Source: Rhodanobacteraceae bacterium (GTDB lineage Bacteria; Pseudomonadota; Gammaproteobacteria; Xanthomonadales; Rhodanobacteraceae). Taken from it: a stretch of 64,000 nucleotides of DNA. The stretch spans positions 1 through 64,000 of the forward strand of contig JALUXG010000039.1 in NCBI GenBank assembly GCA_027019085.1, read 5' to 3'. Every line of letters starts with the position of its first letter. Position 1 is the first letter of the stretch. Of this stretch, positions 11,914 to 23,545 are shown in pieces. A program made the position numbers and the translations under genes. The notes beneath the pieces were generated by a model. The model made no database searches, was not told where the DNA came from, and was given only the letters and a program-made list of their open reading frames with translations.

Positions 11914-12540
11914 ATGGCCCGATATCGTGGAGCTACCTGCAAACTTGCACGCCGTGAAGGTGCCGACCTTGGCCTGAAAAGTCCCTCGCGTGCGCTCGAT
12001 TCCAAGTGCAAGCTGGAAAACAAGCCTGGCCAGCACGGCGCCAATCGTCGCATGCGCCAGTCCGATTACGCCGGCCAGTTGCGCGAAAAGCAGAAGGTAA
12101 AGCGCATCTACGGTGTGCTCGAACGCCAGTTCCGCAATTACTACGCCAAGGCTTCCTCGCTGAAGGGCAACACTGGCGAAAACCTGTTGCGCCTGCTCGA
12201 GAGCCGTCTGGACAACGTGGTCTATCGCATGGGTTTCGCCGTCACGCGTGCCCAGGCCCGCCAGCTGGTGGCGCACAAGGCCATCCTGGTCAACGGCAGC
12301 AAGGTCAATATCCCTTCCTACCAGGTCAGGCAGGGTGACGAGATCGCCCTGACCGAAAACGCGCGCAAGCAGTTGCGCGTCCAGGAAGCGAGCACCCTTG
12401 CCGACAGCATGGACCTGCGTCCCATGTGGGTCGAAGTGGATACCAAGAAGTTCTCGGGTGTCTTCAAGGCCGTGCCGGAGCGCGGTGACCTGCCTTCCGA
12501 CATCAACGAAAGCCTCATCATCGAGCTTTACTCGAAGTAA
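11914..12540 (+). CDS. rpsD: 30S ribosomal protein S4
   Basis: [24 protein letters not shown]4 RNA-binding domain. Confidence 0.98.
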   Translation: MARYRGATCKLARREGADLGLKSPSRALDSKCKLENKPGQHGANRRMRQSDYAGQLREKQKVKRIYGVLERQFRNYYAKASSLKGNTGENLLRLLESRLDNVVYRMGFAVTRAQARQLVAHKAILVNGSKVNIPSYQVRQGDEIALTENARKQLRVQEASTLADSMDLRPMWVEVDTKKFSGVFKAVPERGDLPSDINESLIIELYSK

Positions 12541-12558
12541 CCATTACCGGAGCCGTAC

Positions 12559-13557
12559 ATGGCAGTTTCCCCTACTAGCGTGCTGCGGCCGCGCGGCCTC
12601 AGTGTCGAGCAGCTCGGACCGAACCGTTCCAAGGTGGTGGTTGAGCCGCTCGAGCGTGGTTTCGGCCACACACTCGGTAACGCCCTGCGCCGCGTCCTGC
12701 TTTCATCCATACCGGGCTCGGCCATTGTCGAGGTCGAAATCGACGATGTCCTGCATGAATACACCACCCTGGAAGGCCTGCAGGAAGATGTCATCGAAGT
12801 CCTGCTGAACCTCAAGGACGTGGCCATTCGCCAGCACACCGGTGACGAAGCCATGCTCACCCTGTCCAAGAAGGGCAAGGGGGTGGTTACTGCGGGCGAC
12901 ATCACCGTCGATCATACGGTTGAAATCGTCAACCCCGACCACGTGATCTGCCACCTGACCAAGGATGCCACGCTCAACATGCGCCTGAAGGTGCGCAAGG
13001 GCCTGGGCTACCAGCCGGTGAGCGCGCGTCATCATCCCGATGAGGAATCGCAGCCGATAGGTCGACTGCAGCTTGATGCATCGTTTGCCCCGGTTCGCCG
13101 CGTGGCCTACGAGGTGGATGCGGCGCGCGTCGAGCAGCGTACCAATCTGGACAAGCTCATCCTCGATATCGAGACCAATGGCACCATTGATGCCGAGGAT
13201 GCGGTGCGCAAGGCTGCGGAAATCCTCAACGATCAGCTGTCCATCTTCGGCGACTTCTCGCAGCGCGAGCATGACGACAAGGAAGCAGAGCAGGCCGGTT
13301 TCGATCCGCTGCTGCTGCGTCCGCTCGATGACCTCGAGTTGACGGTGCGTTCGGCCAACTGCCTTAAGGCAGAAAGCATCTACTACATCGGCGACCTCGT
13401 GCAGAAGACCGAAGTGGAACTGCTCAAGACGCCAAACCTCGGCAAGAAATCGCTGACCGAGATCAAGGATGTGCTTGGTGCCCGTGGACTTTCCCTGGGC
13501 ATGAAGCTGGAGAACTGGCCGCCGCCTGGGTTGGTGCACGGGATGCAGCTGGGCTGA
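12559..13557 (+). CDS. rpoA: DNA-directed RNA polymerase alpha subunit
   Basis: [24 protein letters not shown]; alpha-[17 protein letters not shown]. Confidence 0.99.
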   Translation: MAVSPTSVLRPRGLSVEQLGPNRSKVVVEPLERGFGHTLGNALRRVLLSSIPGSAIVEVEIDDVLHEYTTLEGLQEDVIEVLLNLKDVAIRQHTGDEAMLTLSKKGKGVVTAGDITVDHTVEIVNPDHVICHLTKDATLNMRLKVRKGLGYQPVSARHHPDEESQPIGRLQLDASFAPVRRVAYEVDAARVEQRTNLDKLILDIETNGTIDAEDAVRKAAEILNDQLSIFGDFSQREHDDKEAEQAGFDPLLLRPLDDLELTVRSANCLKAESIYYIGDLVQKTEVELLKTPNLGKKSLTEIKDVLGARGLSLGMKLENWPPPGLVHGMQLG

Positions 13558-13807
13558 TGTCGGCCTGGTTGGGAATCACGGATGCTTGTGATTTCCGAGT
13601 GGTTATTCATGCGATCGTCCCTGATCGCTGTAGTAGTCAGGGATCGGCCAAGGCGCCTAATGCGCTCTGGTTGAAACACCGAAAGCGGCCTTCCATGGCC
13701 GCACTGCTCGAAAAGCGTCGTTATCTTGGCGCTTAACATAGCGGGTAACCGCGGGCACCGGACTTGTGGACCGGCAGCTCATAACGACAAACAAAGAGTA
13801 TCCAGAC

Positions 13808-14185
13808 ATGCGTCACCAGAAATCCGGACGGAAGTTCAATCGGACCAGCAGCCATCGCCAGGCGATGTTCCGCAACATGTCGGCATCGCTGATCAAGCAC
13901 GAACTGATCCGCACCACCTTGCCCAAGGCCAAGGAGCTGCGTCGAGTGGCCGAGCCGCTGATTACCCTGGGCAAGACCGACGGCGTGGCCAATCGCCGCC
14001 TTGCATTCTCGCGCCTGCGCGACAGTGAAGCGGTCGCCAAGCTGTTTACCGACCTTGGCCCCCGCTATCTCGATCGCCCGGGCGGTTATCTGCGGATCAT
14101 CAAGTGCGGCTTCCGCGACGGTGACAATGCGCCCATGGCCTATGTCGAGCTTGTCGATCGCGTGCATGCTGAAGCGGCCGAATAA
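13808..14185 (+). CDS. rplQ: 50S ribosomal protein L17
   Basis: [24 protein letters not shown]. Confidence 0.98.
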   Translation: MRHQKSGRKFNRTSSHRQAMFRNMSASLIKHELIRTTLPKAKELRRVAEPLITLGKTDGVANRRLAFSRLRDSEAVAKLFTDLGPRYLDRPGGYLRIIKCGFRDGDNAPMAYVELVDRVHAEAAE

Positions 14186-14330
14186 GGGATAAGCCATCCT
14201 GACGCCGGTTACCGGGTAATTGGCCCCGGGAGCGCGTTCGTCATGGCGTTATGCCCATCCCTCGTTGGCGGGCATGACAAGCGGATCATGATTCGCTACC
14301 TTGGTGGCCCCGCAGGCCGATTGAACCGAC

Positions 14331-14837
14331 ATGCATTTCACCCGTAACGCGTTTCGCGCCGTATTTCTTGGCGGATTCCTGGTTTGCGCAGGACTGATTG
14401 CCTTTGCCCTGTACGCGCAATATCGACTGGGCATGAATCCGTGTCCTTTGTGCATACTTCAACGGGTGGCCTTCATTGCCCTGGGCCTGGTGTTTCTGGT
14501 CGGCGGCCTGTGGGCGCCGCGAGGTAGTGCACGCAAGCTGCTTGCACTGTTGGTGACATTGATAGCACTGGTGGGTATCGCCATCGCCATGCGTCATCTG
14601 TGGATCCAGTCGTTGCCGCCCGGCACCATCTCCAGCTGCGGTGCGCCATTGGGTTATCTGCTGGAAACCCGCCACGCCCATGGTGGCTTGTGGGGGGTAC
14701 TGCGCATGGTATTGAGTGGCTCGGGGGAATGTGCGCAGGTGGAATATGTTCTCGGTTTGCCGATCCCGCTATGGTCACTGGCCTGGTTCGTGCTGCTGGG
14801 CGCAGCCGGTGGGCTGACGGGCTGGCGCAGCCGCTGA
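14331..14837 (+). CDS. dsbB: Disulfide bond formation protein DsbB
   Basis: TM protein with NPCPLCILQR CXXC motif and second periplasmic Cys pair. Confidence 0.92.
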   Translation: MHFTRNAFRAVFLGGFLVCAGLIAFALYAQYRLGMNPCPLCILQRVAFIALGLVFLVGGLWAPRGSARKLLALLVTLIALVGIAIAMRHLWIQSLPPGTISSCGAPLGYLLETRHAHGGLWGVLRMVLSGSGECAQVEYVLGLPIPLWSLAWFVLLGAAGGLTGWRSR

Positions 14838-14928
14838 ACCGCCCCGCGGCAGCAGACCATGCCGCGAGGGCATTTCCACTCTTCAGCCATCACGCCTATG
14901 ATGGAATTCCCTACCGAGCCTGAAAGCC

Positions 14929-16314
14929 ATGAAAGCCAGCGACCGCAGCCTGCAACCGATCCGGGAACCCGAAAACTGGGCGCCCGACTCCTGGCGGCGG
15001 CACGAAGCCATCCAGCAACCGCAGTACGAGGATGAGGCTGCGCTGGAACAGGCAGTAGACCAGCTTTCCGTTCGGCCACCTCTGGTCACCTCCTGGGAGG
15101 TGCTGGCGCTCAAGCGCATGGTTGGCGAAGCGCAGGAAGGTCGCCGATTCATGCTGCAGGGCGGCGATTGTGCGGAAAGTTTCGCCGACTGCACCAGTGC
15201 CGTCATTACCAACCGGCTCAAGGTGCTGCTGCAGATGAGCCTGGTGCTCGTGCACGGTCTGCGGCTTCCGGTTTTGCGCGTGGGGCGCTTTGCGGGTCAG
15301 TATGCGAAGCCACGCTCAACCGATACCGAGACTCGCGACGGCCTGACGTTGCCCAGTTACCGGGGTGACATCATCAACAGCCCGGATTTCACCGCGGATG
15401 CCCGCCGGGCCGATCCGCAGCGGCTGCTGCGGGCGCACTCGCATTCGGCAATGACCATGAATTTCGTGCGTGCGCTTGTCGATGGCGGGTTTGCCGACCT
15501 GCACCATCCCGAGTACTGGGATCTTGCCTGGGTCGATCACTCCCCGCTGGCCAGCGAATACCGCAACATGGTCGCGGGCATCAGCGATTCGCTGCGTTTC
15601 ATGGAAACCCTTGCGGGCGAGTCGCTGGAAAGTTTCTCCCGCGTCGACTTCTATACTTCACATGAAGCCTTGCTCCTGCACTACGAGCAGGCGCAGACAC
15701 GCCGTGTCCCGCGCCAGTGGGGCTGGTTCAACCTGGGAACCCATTTCCCCTGGATCGGCATGCGAACGGCGGCCCTGGACGGTGCCCATGTGGAGTATTT
15801 CCGGGGTATTCGCAATCCCGTGGCGGTCAAGGTCGGGCCCGGCATGCAGCGCGACCATCTGCTGCGCCTCATCGATGTGCTCAATCCACAGGACGAACCG
15901 GGGCGTCTGACCCTGATTCATCGCATGGGAGCGGCCCAGGTTGCCGACAAGCTGCCACCTCTTCTCGATGCCGTGCGTGCCGACGGACGACGGGTGCTCT
16001 GGATATGCGATCCGATGCATGGAAACACGGAAAACACTTCCAACGGGTACAAGACCCGGCGTTTTGCCAATGTCGCGGGCGAGCTGGAGCAGGCTTTCGA
16101 CATCCATGCTGCGGCGGGCACGCGGCTCGGCGGGGTGCATCTGGAGTTGACCGGGGAAGATGTCACCGAGTGCATGGGTGGTGCCCGGGGACTGGTCGAA
16201 GCCGATCTTGATCGCGCCTACAAGTCCATGGTCGACCCGCGCCTGAACTACGAGCAGTCGCTGGAACTGGCGATGCTCATCGTGCGCAAGTACGGCGGGC
16301 GCCGCCCCGACTGA
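14929..16314 (+). CDS. Class II 3-deoxy-7-phosphoheptulonate (DAHP) synthase
   Basis: RFMLQGGDCAESFADCTSAVITNRLKVLLQMSLVLVHG; class II DAHPS motifs. Confidence 0.93.
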   Translation: MKASDRSLQPIREPENWAPDSWRRHEAIQQPQYEDEAALEQAVDQLSVRPPLVTSWEVLALKRMVGEAQEGRRFMLQGGDCAESFADCTSAVITNRLKVLLQMSLVLVHGLRLPVLRVGRFAGQYAKPRSTDTETRDGLTLPSYRGDIINSPDFTADARRADPQRLLRAHSHSAMTMNFVRALVDGGFADLHHPEYWDLAWVDHSPLASEYRNMVAGISDSLRFMETLAGESLESFSRVDFYTSHEALLLHYEQAQTRRVPRQWGWFNLGTHFPWIGMRTAALDGAHVEYFRGIRNPVAVKVGPGMQRDHLLRLIDVLNPQDEPGRLTLIHRMGAAQVADKLPPLLDAVRADGRRVLWICDPMHGNTENTSNGYKTRRFANVAGELEQAFDIHAAAGTRLGGVHLELTGEDVTECMGGARGLVEADLDRAYKSMVDPRLNYEQSLELAMLIVRKYGGRRPD

Positions 16315-16342
16315 TCCGTCTGTTGCAGGTGTATCGGCCCGG

Positions 16343-17992
16343 TCACCTGGTGGCCGGGCGCGGGATATCCAGCACGGTCGGGAAGAATTTCGGGCGACGC
16401 CGGGCGTGGGTGTGTTGCTCGAAGCCGTAGGCGATGGAGATCAGTGACGGTTCGCTCCACTTGCCGGCGAAGAACACCACGCCGACCGGCAGCCCGTGCA
16501 CGAAACCGGCCGGCACCGTGATCGACGGGTAGCCGGAAACCGCCGCGGCGCTGTATCCGGCACCGCTGGTGTGGTCGCCGTTGACCAGGTCGGTGGTCCA
16601 TGCAGGACCGGTGGCCGGCGCCACCAGGGCGTCCAGATGATGTGCGCGCAAGGCAGCGTCGATGCCCTCGGGGCCGGCCAGGCGATGCGCGGTGGCCCTG
16701 GCCTTGCGGTAGGCGGCATCGGTCAGCGGTCCCATGGCCTGGGCCTTGAGGAACAGTTCCTGCCCGAACCAGGGCATTTCCTGTGCCGCGTGGGCACGAT
16801 CGAAGGCAATGAGATCGGCCAGCGAATGCACGGCGATGCCCTTGCGATGCGCCAGGTAGGCATTGAGATCGTGCTTGAATTCGTACAGCAGCACGGTCAT
16901 CTCCGCCTTGCCGAAATCGTTGGCATGGGGCAGCTTGACCGGATCGATCACGATGGCCCCGGCCGCACGCATCGCGGCCACCGCACGGTCCAGGACGCGA
17001 TCAGTGTTCGGATCGTATCCGGCCAGCTCGCGGACCACGCCGATGCGCTTGCCGCGCAGGCCATCTGCATTCAGGAAGCGCGTGTAGTCGGTGGCATGCC
17101 GGTCGGCTTCGCGGGTGGCCGGGTCGGCCGGGTCGCTGCCTGCCATGGCGGTCAGCAGGCGGGCGGCATCGGCCACACTGCGCGCCATCGGGCCGGCGGT
17201 GTCCTGGGTATGGCTGATCGGGATGATGCCGGCGCGACTGACCAGGCCGACGGTGGGCTTGATGCCGACGATGCCGTTGACCGCCGAAGGACAGATCACC
17301 GAGCCGTCGGTCTCGGTGCCGATGGCGACGGTGACGAAACCTGCGGCCACGGCGGCTGCCGAGCCGGAGCTGGATCCGCAGGCATTGCGCGCGAGTACAT
17401 ACGGGTTGCGGGTCAGGCCACCACGCCCGCTCCAGCCGCTGGTGGAATGCGTGGAACGGAAATTGGCCCACTCGCTGAGGTTGGTCTTGCCCAGGATCAC
17501 CATGCCGGCCTCGCGCAGCTTGCGTGCGACCGTGGCGTCGCGTGCGGCTGGAGCGCCAACCAAAGCCAGCGAACCGGCCGTGGTCTGCATGCGATCGCCG
17601 GTATCAATGTTGTCCTTGAGCAGGACCGGGATGCCCAGAAGCGGCGCTGCCTGCTGCGGGTGTGCGCTGCGCTGCCGGTCACGCTGGCGGGCAATGGACA
17701 GGGCGTCGGGATTGATTTCGATGACGGCATTGACATGCGGGCCCGAGCGGTCCATCGCCGCGATGCGGGCAAGGTAGGCCCTGGCCAGTTGTTCGGCGCT
17801 CAGTGAACCTCGTCGCATGCGTTGTTCCTGCTGGGCGATGGAGGCGTACACATCGACCGGAGTCCGGGCTGATGCGGTTGGGCTGGATACCGGTCCGGGC
17901 TGGGCAGATACCGGAAACACGATGCCGGACAGCAGCAGCACTGCCCACAAGCGGATGCAGTTCTGGATGTGGCGCATGATGATTTCCCCCAA
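16343..17992 (-). CDS. Secreted amidase (amidase signature family)
   Basis: GIPVLLKDNIDTGDRMQTTAGSLAL..NACGSSSGSAAAVAAGFVTVAIGTETDGSVICPS; N-terminal signal peptide. Confidence 0.92.
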   Translation of the reverse strand: MGEIIMRHIQNCIRLWAVLLLSGIVFPVSAQPGPVSSPTASARTPVDVYASIAQQEQRMRRGSLSAEQLARAYLARIAAMDRSGPHVNAVIEINPDALSIARQRDRQRSAHPQQAAPLLGIPVLLKDNIDTGDRMQTTAGSLALVGAPAARDATVARKLREAGMVILGKTNLSEWANFRSTHSTSGWSGRGGLTRNPYVLARNACGSSSGSAAAVAAGFVTVAIGTETDGSVICPSAVNGIVGIKPTVGLVSRAGIIPISHTQDTAGPMARSVADAARLLTAMAGSDPADPATREADRHATDYTRFLNADGLRGKRIGVVRELAGYDPNTDRVLDRAVAAMRAAGAIVIDPVKLPHANDFGKAEMTVLLYEFKHDLNAYLAHRKGIAVHSLADLIAFDRAHAAQEMPWFGQELFLKAQAMGPLTDAAYRKARATAHRLAGPEGIDAALRAHHLDALVAPATGPAWTTDLVNGDHTSGAGYSAAAVSGYPSITVPAGFVHGLPVGVVFFAGKWSEPSLISIAYGFEQHTHARRRPKFFPTVLDIPRPATR

Positions 17993-18073
17993 CTGGTCCG
18001 GTGAAGTGGTTGAGTCTACACGGCCGTGCCGACAGGTGGCGAGCCGGCAAAAAGTTCGACTGCGACGGCCGAC

Positions 18074-18583
18074 TCAGTCCGCGTGGAACCAGTCGGCCAG
18101 CGCCTGCCAGGGCGCAATCGACCATGATGCGCGGGCCTGGCCGGATGGCGAGGGAAGCACGAACAGGCGAGTGCAACCGATCGATGCATCGAGCCACCCG
18201 TAGGCCACGACCTGCTGCAGGACGGCGCGTGCGGCATTTTTGCTGGTGAAGGCCACGGTGGCCGGACGGTGGGCCAGTATGCGTTCCCTGAAGCGAGCAA
18301 TATCGAATGCGCCGTGTGGCAGTTCGTTGTCATTGCCCGAGTGGTGCTTGGCCAGGTCGGTCAGTCCGATACCCAGATCCAGCAGTTGCGGGAATGCATC
18401 CGCAGACCATCGCTGCGGTGTGAGGCCGACCGTGTGCAGGGTGGGCCAGAAGGCGTTGCCGGGATGCGCGTAGTAGGCCTGTTCGCGCGCCGAACGCCGG
18501 CTGGGAGCGGTGCCGCAGAACACCAGGCGCAAGCCGTCGCGCAACAGGTCCGGCAGCACGGTGTCCGTTTCAGCATGCATCAT
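18074..18583 (-). CDS. Mismatch-specific uracil-DNA glycosylase (Mug-like)
   Basis: LVFCGTAPSRRSAREQAYYAHPGNAFWPTLHTVGLTP; start trimmed from ORF-track 18799 to MMHAETD. Confidence 0.8.
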   Translation of the reverse strand: MMHAETDTVLPDLLRDGLRLVFCGTAPSRRSAREQAYYAHPGNAFWPTLHTVGLTPQRWSADAFPQLLDLGIGLTDLAKHHSGNDNELPHGAFDIARFRERILAHRPATVAFTSKNAARAVLQQVVAYGWLDASIGCTRLFVLPSPSGQARASWSIAPWQALADWFHAD

Positions 18584-19253
18584 CGAGCAGGAAGTCGGTG
18601 TACTGGAACCGCGCATCGCGCAGCACCGATGTGCCGGCGCGCAGGCGCAGGCTTGTGTTGAATGCCGGGCCGGCACTGGCCAGGGTGTGGAATTCGCCGT
18701 TTTCCCCACATGGATCGACCCCTGCCGGGAAAGCATCGAGCAACGCGTCGTCGAACCGGCGGCCGCTGTGGGAGGCGTCCAGCTGCGAGGTGTCCACACA
18801 GCTCAGGTGTGCGACGTAACCCTGCCGCACGAATTGCCGTGCCAGCTCGGCCGTATTGCGCCCCCAGAGCGGGAACACGCCTTCCCAGCGCAGGCTGTCG
18901 AGCTGGGCGATGCGGTAATTGCGCACGTCTTCGAGGAACAGGTCACCGAAAGCGCAATGATGCAATCCGGGCCAGCGGGCAGCGGCGCGCTGCAAGGCGT
19001 CGGCCTGGGCCTGCTGATAGGCTTCATTGCTGCTGGGCCAGTCGATTTCGGCGGTCAGCAGCGGCAGGTCCAGGGCCCGGGCCTGGGCTTCGAGCACGCT
19101 GCGGCGAATGCCGTGCATGGCTACCCGGTCGAAATCGCGGGTGACCGTGGTCAGCAGGCCGACTGGCGTCCAGTTCGGGTCATCGCGCAGGGCGGCGAGG
19201 GCCATCAGGCAATCCTTGCCACCGCTCCAGGACAGCAATATCGGCGTGCTCAT
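18570..19253 (-). CDS. Dph6-related ATP-pyrophosphatase/adenosine nucleotide alpha hydrolase
   Basis: MSTPILLSWSGGKDCLMALAALR; SGGKD PP-loop; GDLFLEDVRNYR. Confidence 0.82.
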   Translation of the reverse strand: MSTPILLSWSGGKDCLMALAALRDDPNWTPVGLLTTVTRDFDRVAMHGIRRSVLEAQARALDLPLLTAEIDWPSSNEAYQQAQADALQRAAARWPGLHHCAFGDLFLEDVRNYRIAQLDSLRWEGVFPLWGRNTAELARQFVRQGYVAHLSCVDTSQLDASHSGRRFDDALLDAFPAGVDPCGENGEFHTLASAGPAFNTSLRLRAGTSVLRDARFQYTDFLLDDAC

Positions 19254-19325
19254 GGCGTCAAGTGTAGAGCCCCTGGGAGTACAGGGTGCAAGCTTCCACT
19301 CCCGGAGATGGTCGCGCGGCCAACC

Positions 19326-21170
19326 TCAGGCCGCGCGCGAGGCACGCTTGCGGTCGTTCTCGGTCAGATGCTTCTTGCGCAGCCGGATCTCCCGGGGCGT
19401 GACCTCAACCAGTTCATCGTCGTCGATGAACTCCAGCGCCTGCTCCAGCGACATCCTGACCGGCGGCGTCAGGGTCAGGGCATCGTCCTTGCCGGAGGCG
19501 CGGATGTTGGTCAGCTGCTTGGCACGCAGGGCGTTGACCGTCAGGTCGTTGCTCTTGGCGTGGATGCCGACCAGCTGTCCTTCGTAGATTTCAACACCGG
19601 CATCGATCAGCATGCGCCCGCGGTCCTGCAGGCCGTACAGGGCGTAGGCCGGGGCAGGGCCGGTGCCGTTGGAAATCAGGACCCCGTTCTGGCGCTTGCC
19701 GATAGCACCCTCGGACTTCGGACCGTAATGGTCGAAAACGTGGAACAGCAGGCCGGTGCCCGCCGTCAACGTCTTGAACTCGGTCTGGAATCCGATCAGC
19801 CCACGTGCCGGGATGATGTATTCCAGGCGCACGCGGCCGCGACCATCGGGTTCCATGTTCTTGAGCTGCGCCTTGCGCAGGCCCAGGCGCTCCATCACCC
19901 CACCCTGGTAGGGTTCTTCCAGGTCGACCACCAGTTGTTCGTACGGCTCCTGCAGCTCGCCGTCGACTTCCTTGATGATGACCTCGGGGCGCGAGACGCC
20001 CAGTTCATAGCCTTCGCGGCGCATGGTTTCGATCAGGATCGAAAGATGCAGTTCGCCACGACCGGATACCTTGAACCTGTCCGGGTCGTCGGTGTCCTCG
20101 ACCTTCAGCGCAACGTTGTGCAGCATTTCCCGGGTCAGGCGCTCGCGGATCTGGCGACTGGTGATGAACTTGCCGCCGCTGACATCCTTCTTGCCGGCGA
20201 ACGGCGAATTGTTGACCTGGAAGGTCATGGAGATGGTCGGTTCGTCCACCGTCAGCGCCGGTAGTGCTTCGGGGGTGTCCAGCGCACACACGGTGTCGGA
20301 AATGCCCAGGTCCTCGATGCCGGAGATGGCGATGATGTCGCCGGCACGTGCTTCGCTCACCTCATGGCGTTCCAGGCCCATGAAGCCGAGCACCTGCAGC
20401 ACCTTGCCCTGCCGCTTGCGGCCTTCGCGGTCGATGATGCTGACGGGCTGGTTGGTGCGCACCATGCCGCGCTGCACGCGACCGATGCCGATCACGCCGA
20501 CATAGCTGTTGTAGTCGAGCTGGCTGATGCGCATCTGGAAAGGGCCGTCGGCATCCACCTGCGGCGCCGCCACCTTCTCGACGATGGTCCTGAACAGCGG
20601 CGTCATGTCGCCTTCGCGCACGCTTTCGTCCAGGCCCGCGTAACCCTGCAGGCCGGAGGCGTAGACCACCGGAAAATCCAGTTGCTCGTCGTTCGCGCCG
20701 AGGCGGTCGAACAGGTCGAAGGTGGCGTTGAGTACCCAGTCCGGGCGCGCGCCCGGACGGTCGACCTTGTTGATCACCACGATCGGCTTGAAGCCCATCT
20801 GGAAGGCCTTCTGGGTGACGAAGCGCGTCTGCGGCATGGGGCCGTCGAAGGCGTCCACCAGCACCACCACCGAATCGACCATCGACAGCACGCGTTCGAC
20901 CTCGCCGCCGAAATCGGCATGGCCCGGGGTGTCGACGATGTTGATGCGCCAGGTCTCGCCGTGCTCATCTTTCCAGCGGATGGCCGTGTTCTTGGCCAGG
21001 ATGGTGATGCCGCGTTCCTTCTCCAGGTCATTGGAGTCCATGACCCGGTCCGGGATCACCTCGCGCGCGGAAAGCGTGTCCGACTGCTTGAGCAGCTGGT
21101 CGACGAGGGTGGTCTTGCCATGGTCGACATGGGCGACGATGGCGATGTTGCGAAGCTTTTCGATGGACAT
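19326..21170 (-). CDS. typA: Translational GTPase TypA/BipA
   Basis: [35 protein letters not shown]; full length. Confidence 0.98.
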   Translation of the reverse strand: MSIEKLRNIAIVAHVDHGKTTLVDQLLKQSDTLSAREVIPDRVMDSNDLEKERGITILAKNTAIRWKDEHGETWRINIVDTPGHADFGGEVERVLSMVDSVVVLVDAFDGPMPQTRFVTQKAFQMGFKPIVVINKVDRPGARPDWVLNATFDLFDRLGANDEQLDFPVVYASGLQGYAGLDESVREGDMTPLFRTIVEKVAAPQVDADGPFQMRISQLDYNSYVGVIGIGRVQRGMVRTNQPVSIIDREGRKRQGKVLQVLGFMGLERHEVSEARAGDIIAISGIEDLGISDTVCALDTPEALPALTVDEPTISMTFQVNNSPFAGKKDVSGGKFITSRQIRERLTREMLHNVALKVEDTDDPDRFKVSGRGELHLSILIETMRREGYELGVSRPEVIIKEVDGELQEPYEQLVVDLEEPYQGGVMERLGLRKAQLKNMEPDGRGRVRLEYIIPARGLIGFQTEFKTLTAGTGLLFHVFDHYGPKSEGAIGKRQNGVLISNGTGPAPAYALYGLQDRGRMLIDAGVEIYEGQLVGIHAKSNDLTVNALRAKQLTNIRASGKDDALTLTPPVRMSLEQALEFIDDDELVEVTPREIRLRKKHLTENDRKRASRAA

Positions 21171-21279
21171 GGGTACCCGGCGTGGCCTGGTCGGTCACGC
21201 CGCCTTGGGGTCTTGGACAAGCCGGCCATTGTACTGGAAAACTGCCCGGGAAACAGATTATTCGAGGGCATCGCGCCTG

Positions 21280-23472
21280 TCATGGCGAGCGGCAGGACGC
21301 CGGCTTGTACTTGTTGTCGATGGACGGCGCCCGGCATGTCCAGACCAGCCCCTGGCCATGCCTCGAGGCAGTGAACAGGACCGTCTTTCCGGCCAGCACG
21401 GCAGGTGCTGTGGGTGCATTCCTGAATTGCACGCGGATCGTGCAGTGCGGCGCATGACCGCCCGCCTGGGCTGCAGCCACATAGCGCCCGGCGTATTGAT
21501 CAGCCCTGGCCAGGCCAGCCTGGCCAGGGGTTGGGCAGCGGCCGGTCCGCTCGAGGTACCCCTCCACGGGACGCTTGAGAGCGTCGGCAACGGTAAGCGC
21601 CTCGTTGAACCTGGCCTTGACCAGGTACTGCTGGTACTGGGGAATCGCGATTGCGGCCAGGACAGCCATCACCGCGATGCCCGAGGTGGTGCTGCGGCCC
21701 TGCAGCAGTTCAGCGGGCGATTGCGAGTAATCCAGTTCCAGGCCCATGGTGTCGGGTGTGATGGTCAGCCCCCCGCCGATGAAGCCGTCTTCGGGCAGGC
21801 CAAGCCGGCTGGCGCTGGGCAATGGCATGATGTTCACGGGCTGATGCAGCACATCACCCAGGAACAAGAGCGCCTGGATGTAGTTGTAATAGGCTTGGCG
21901 CTGCGCGTCGCGATTGATGGCGGTGGCGCCGATCCAGGTGAAGGCGGGATAGTCCCGGGCATGCAGCCAGTCGGCGACAGACGCATGCGCCCCCTTTTCG
22001 GCACGGTCTGCCAGGGCCTGGGGCACCTGCGCGAAGATCAGCCAGTGACCTTCTTCGCTCCAGAACAGGTGTACGCGTGGTTGCATGACGGCCTCGGCCA
22101 GGGCCTTGCCGAAGTGCTGGTCCGAACCTGACTGGTCCTTGCCCATACGTGCGGACAGCGGTGACGAAGCCGACAGCCAGTGGACCCTGGCGTTGCCGGA
22201 GCGGGCGACACCCATGCGCCAGTGGTAGCGGTGCGCGAGACGTTCGAGTGCGGCATGGAAGGCATCGACATCACGCACGCGCAGCGCCGTGTAGGTGCCA
22301 CTGGAATCTCCGAACGCCACCAGTTCTGGTCCCAGCCAACGGCTCAGTTCCTGCGGTCCCGGCAGGCCGGCGGCTTTCAGCCGTGCCGTCAGGATGCGAA
22401 CGACCTGGGCGCCACGTGCGCCGAGGTCGCGATTCACGTTTTGCTCGAAACGCTGTACCTGCTCTGCATTGGGCAGGGCGAGGGTGAAGGCCCAGCGCAG
22501 TTTGCCCACTGCCTTGAGTCCGTCGGTGTCCACGCGTGGCGCCAGGTAATCGAGCACGCGAGCCCCGGGCGCGGACAGGGCAATGCGGATCCGGCCGTGG
22601 CCCTGAACACTCCCGGCACCAAAGGCCACGGCATCGGCATGTTCAAGCAGGTTGCCGGGGAGCGCTCCGGACAGGGCCTGCGGCAATCCGCTGGCTGCTG
22701 CTGCAGCCATGCCCTTGAGCCTGATCCACACGAACAGATCCTGCCCGGATCCGTCGATCTGCGGTTCAAGGCGTGCCATGCTCGCCGGCACGGCTTGCTT
22801 GCCGAGTGATGCCAGCACGCTGGCCATCTGTGTCGGAGTGGCCGGTTGCCGTCCAGCCAGAACGAAAAGGCGTCCGCTCCCGGCATCGAAGTGCACGCGT
22901 GCACCGTTCTTCAGTGCGCCGTTTCCTGCTCTATCCAGGGGGTCGGCAAGCTGCAATTCCGTTTTTGGCAAGCGGTTGAACAGTGCATCGACCTGCTTCT
23001 GGCCGGTCACATTCAGGCGTCCCAACACAAGCACCTGAGCATTGGGTGTGGGCAAGCCGGTGGGGTCGATGAGCACCGCTTCCAGTGGCGAGTCCAGTCT
23101 TGCCAGGAACACGCTGGCCAGTGGGGCGAGGGCACCGATGTCGGGATTAGGGTGGTCTGCCGATCCACGCAGCAGCCGGATGACAGCCAGCGATTGCCGG
23201 CCGGTAACGGCCCGATCCAGCGGTCGCCCCATGGGGGTGGCGCCGGCCAGTGTCCAGGCTGATGGCAGGCGCACGTAGGCGAGGGCGTGTGCCGGCATGT
23301 GCTGGTGCAGCCATGCCGGGCGTGATGTAAGCGCCTGTGCCCGCGCAACCGATGCGGAGGTGGTCGCGGGGCCCGGGTGCGGCTTTTCGCGACAGGCTGA
23401 TAACAGGCAGAAGCCGGCGACCAGGCCGACCGTGAACATGCGTCTGGCGAACATCCCTTTCTCCCCTGCCAT
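21280..23472 (-). CDS. Lipoprotein of unknown function with C-terminal pilin-like domain
   Basis: LLSACREK lipobox; C-terminal [44 protein letters not shown] resembles type IVa pilin. Confidence 0.75.
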   Translation of the reverse strand: MAGEKGMFARRMFTVGLVAGFCLLSACREKPHPGPATTSASVARAQALTSRPAWLHQHMPAHALAYVRLPSAWTLAGATPMGRPLDRAVTGRQSLAVIRLLRGSADHPNPDIGALAPLASVFLARLDSPLEAVLIDPTGLPTPNAQVLVLGRLNVTGQKQVDALFNRLPKTELQLADPLDRAGNGALKNGARVHFDAGSGRLFVLAGRQPATPTQMASVLASLGKQAVPASMARLEPQIDGSGQDLFVWIRLKGMAAAAASGLPQALSGALPGNLLEHADAVAFGAGSVQGHGRIRIALSAPGARVLDYLAPRVDTDGLKAVGKLRWAFTLALPNAEQVQRFEQNVNRDLGARGAQVVRILTARLKAAGLPGPQELSRWLGPELVAFGDSSGTYTALRVRDVDAFHAALERLAHRYHWRMGVARSGNARVHWLSASSPLSARMGKDQSGSDQHFGKALAEAVMQPRVHLFWSEEGHWLIFAQVPQALADRAEKGAHASVADWLHARDYPAFTWIGATAINRDAQRQAYYNYIQALLFLGDVLHQPVNIMPLPSASRLGLPEDGFIGGGLTITPDTMGLELDYSQSPAELLQGRSTTSGIAVMAVLAAIAIPQYQQYLVKARFNEALTVADALKRPVEGYLERTGRCPTPGQAGLARADQYAGRYVAAAQAGGHAPHCTIRVQFRNAPTAPAVLAGKTVLFTASRHGQGLVWTCRAPSIDNKYKPASCRSP

Positions 23473-23545
23473 GGGTCATGTCACGCTACTGTACTGCAAT
23501 TGCGGCCTTCGGGCAGGGGGTGGCTGAGTGGTTTGGGCGGCCGGA

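Noticed and set aside
16496-17806. 436-aa + strand ORF opposite amidase
   Set aside because: Amidase on the minus strand has clear family motifs; the plus frame lacks any.
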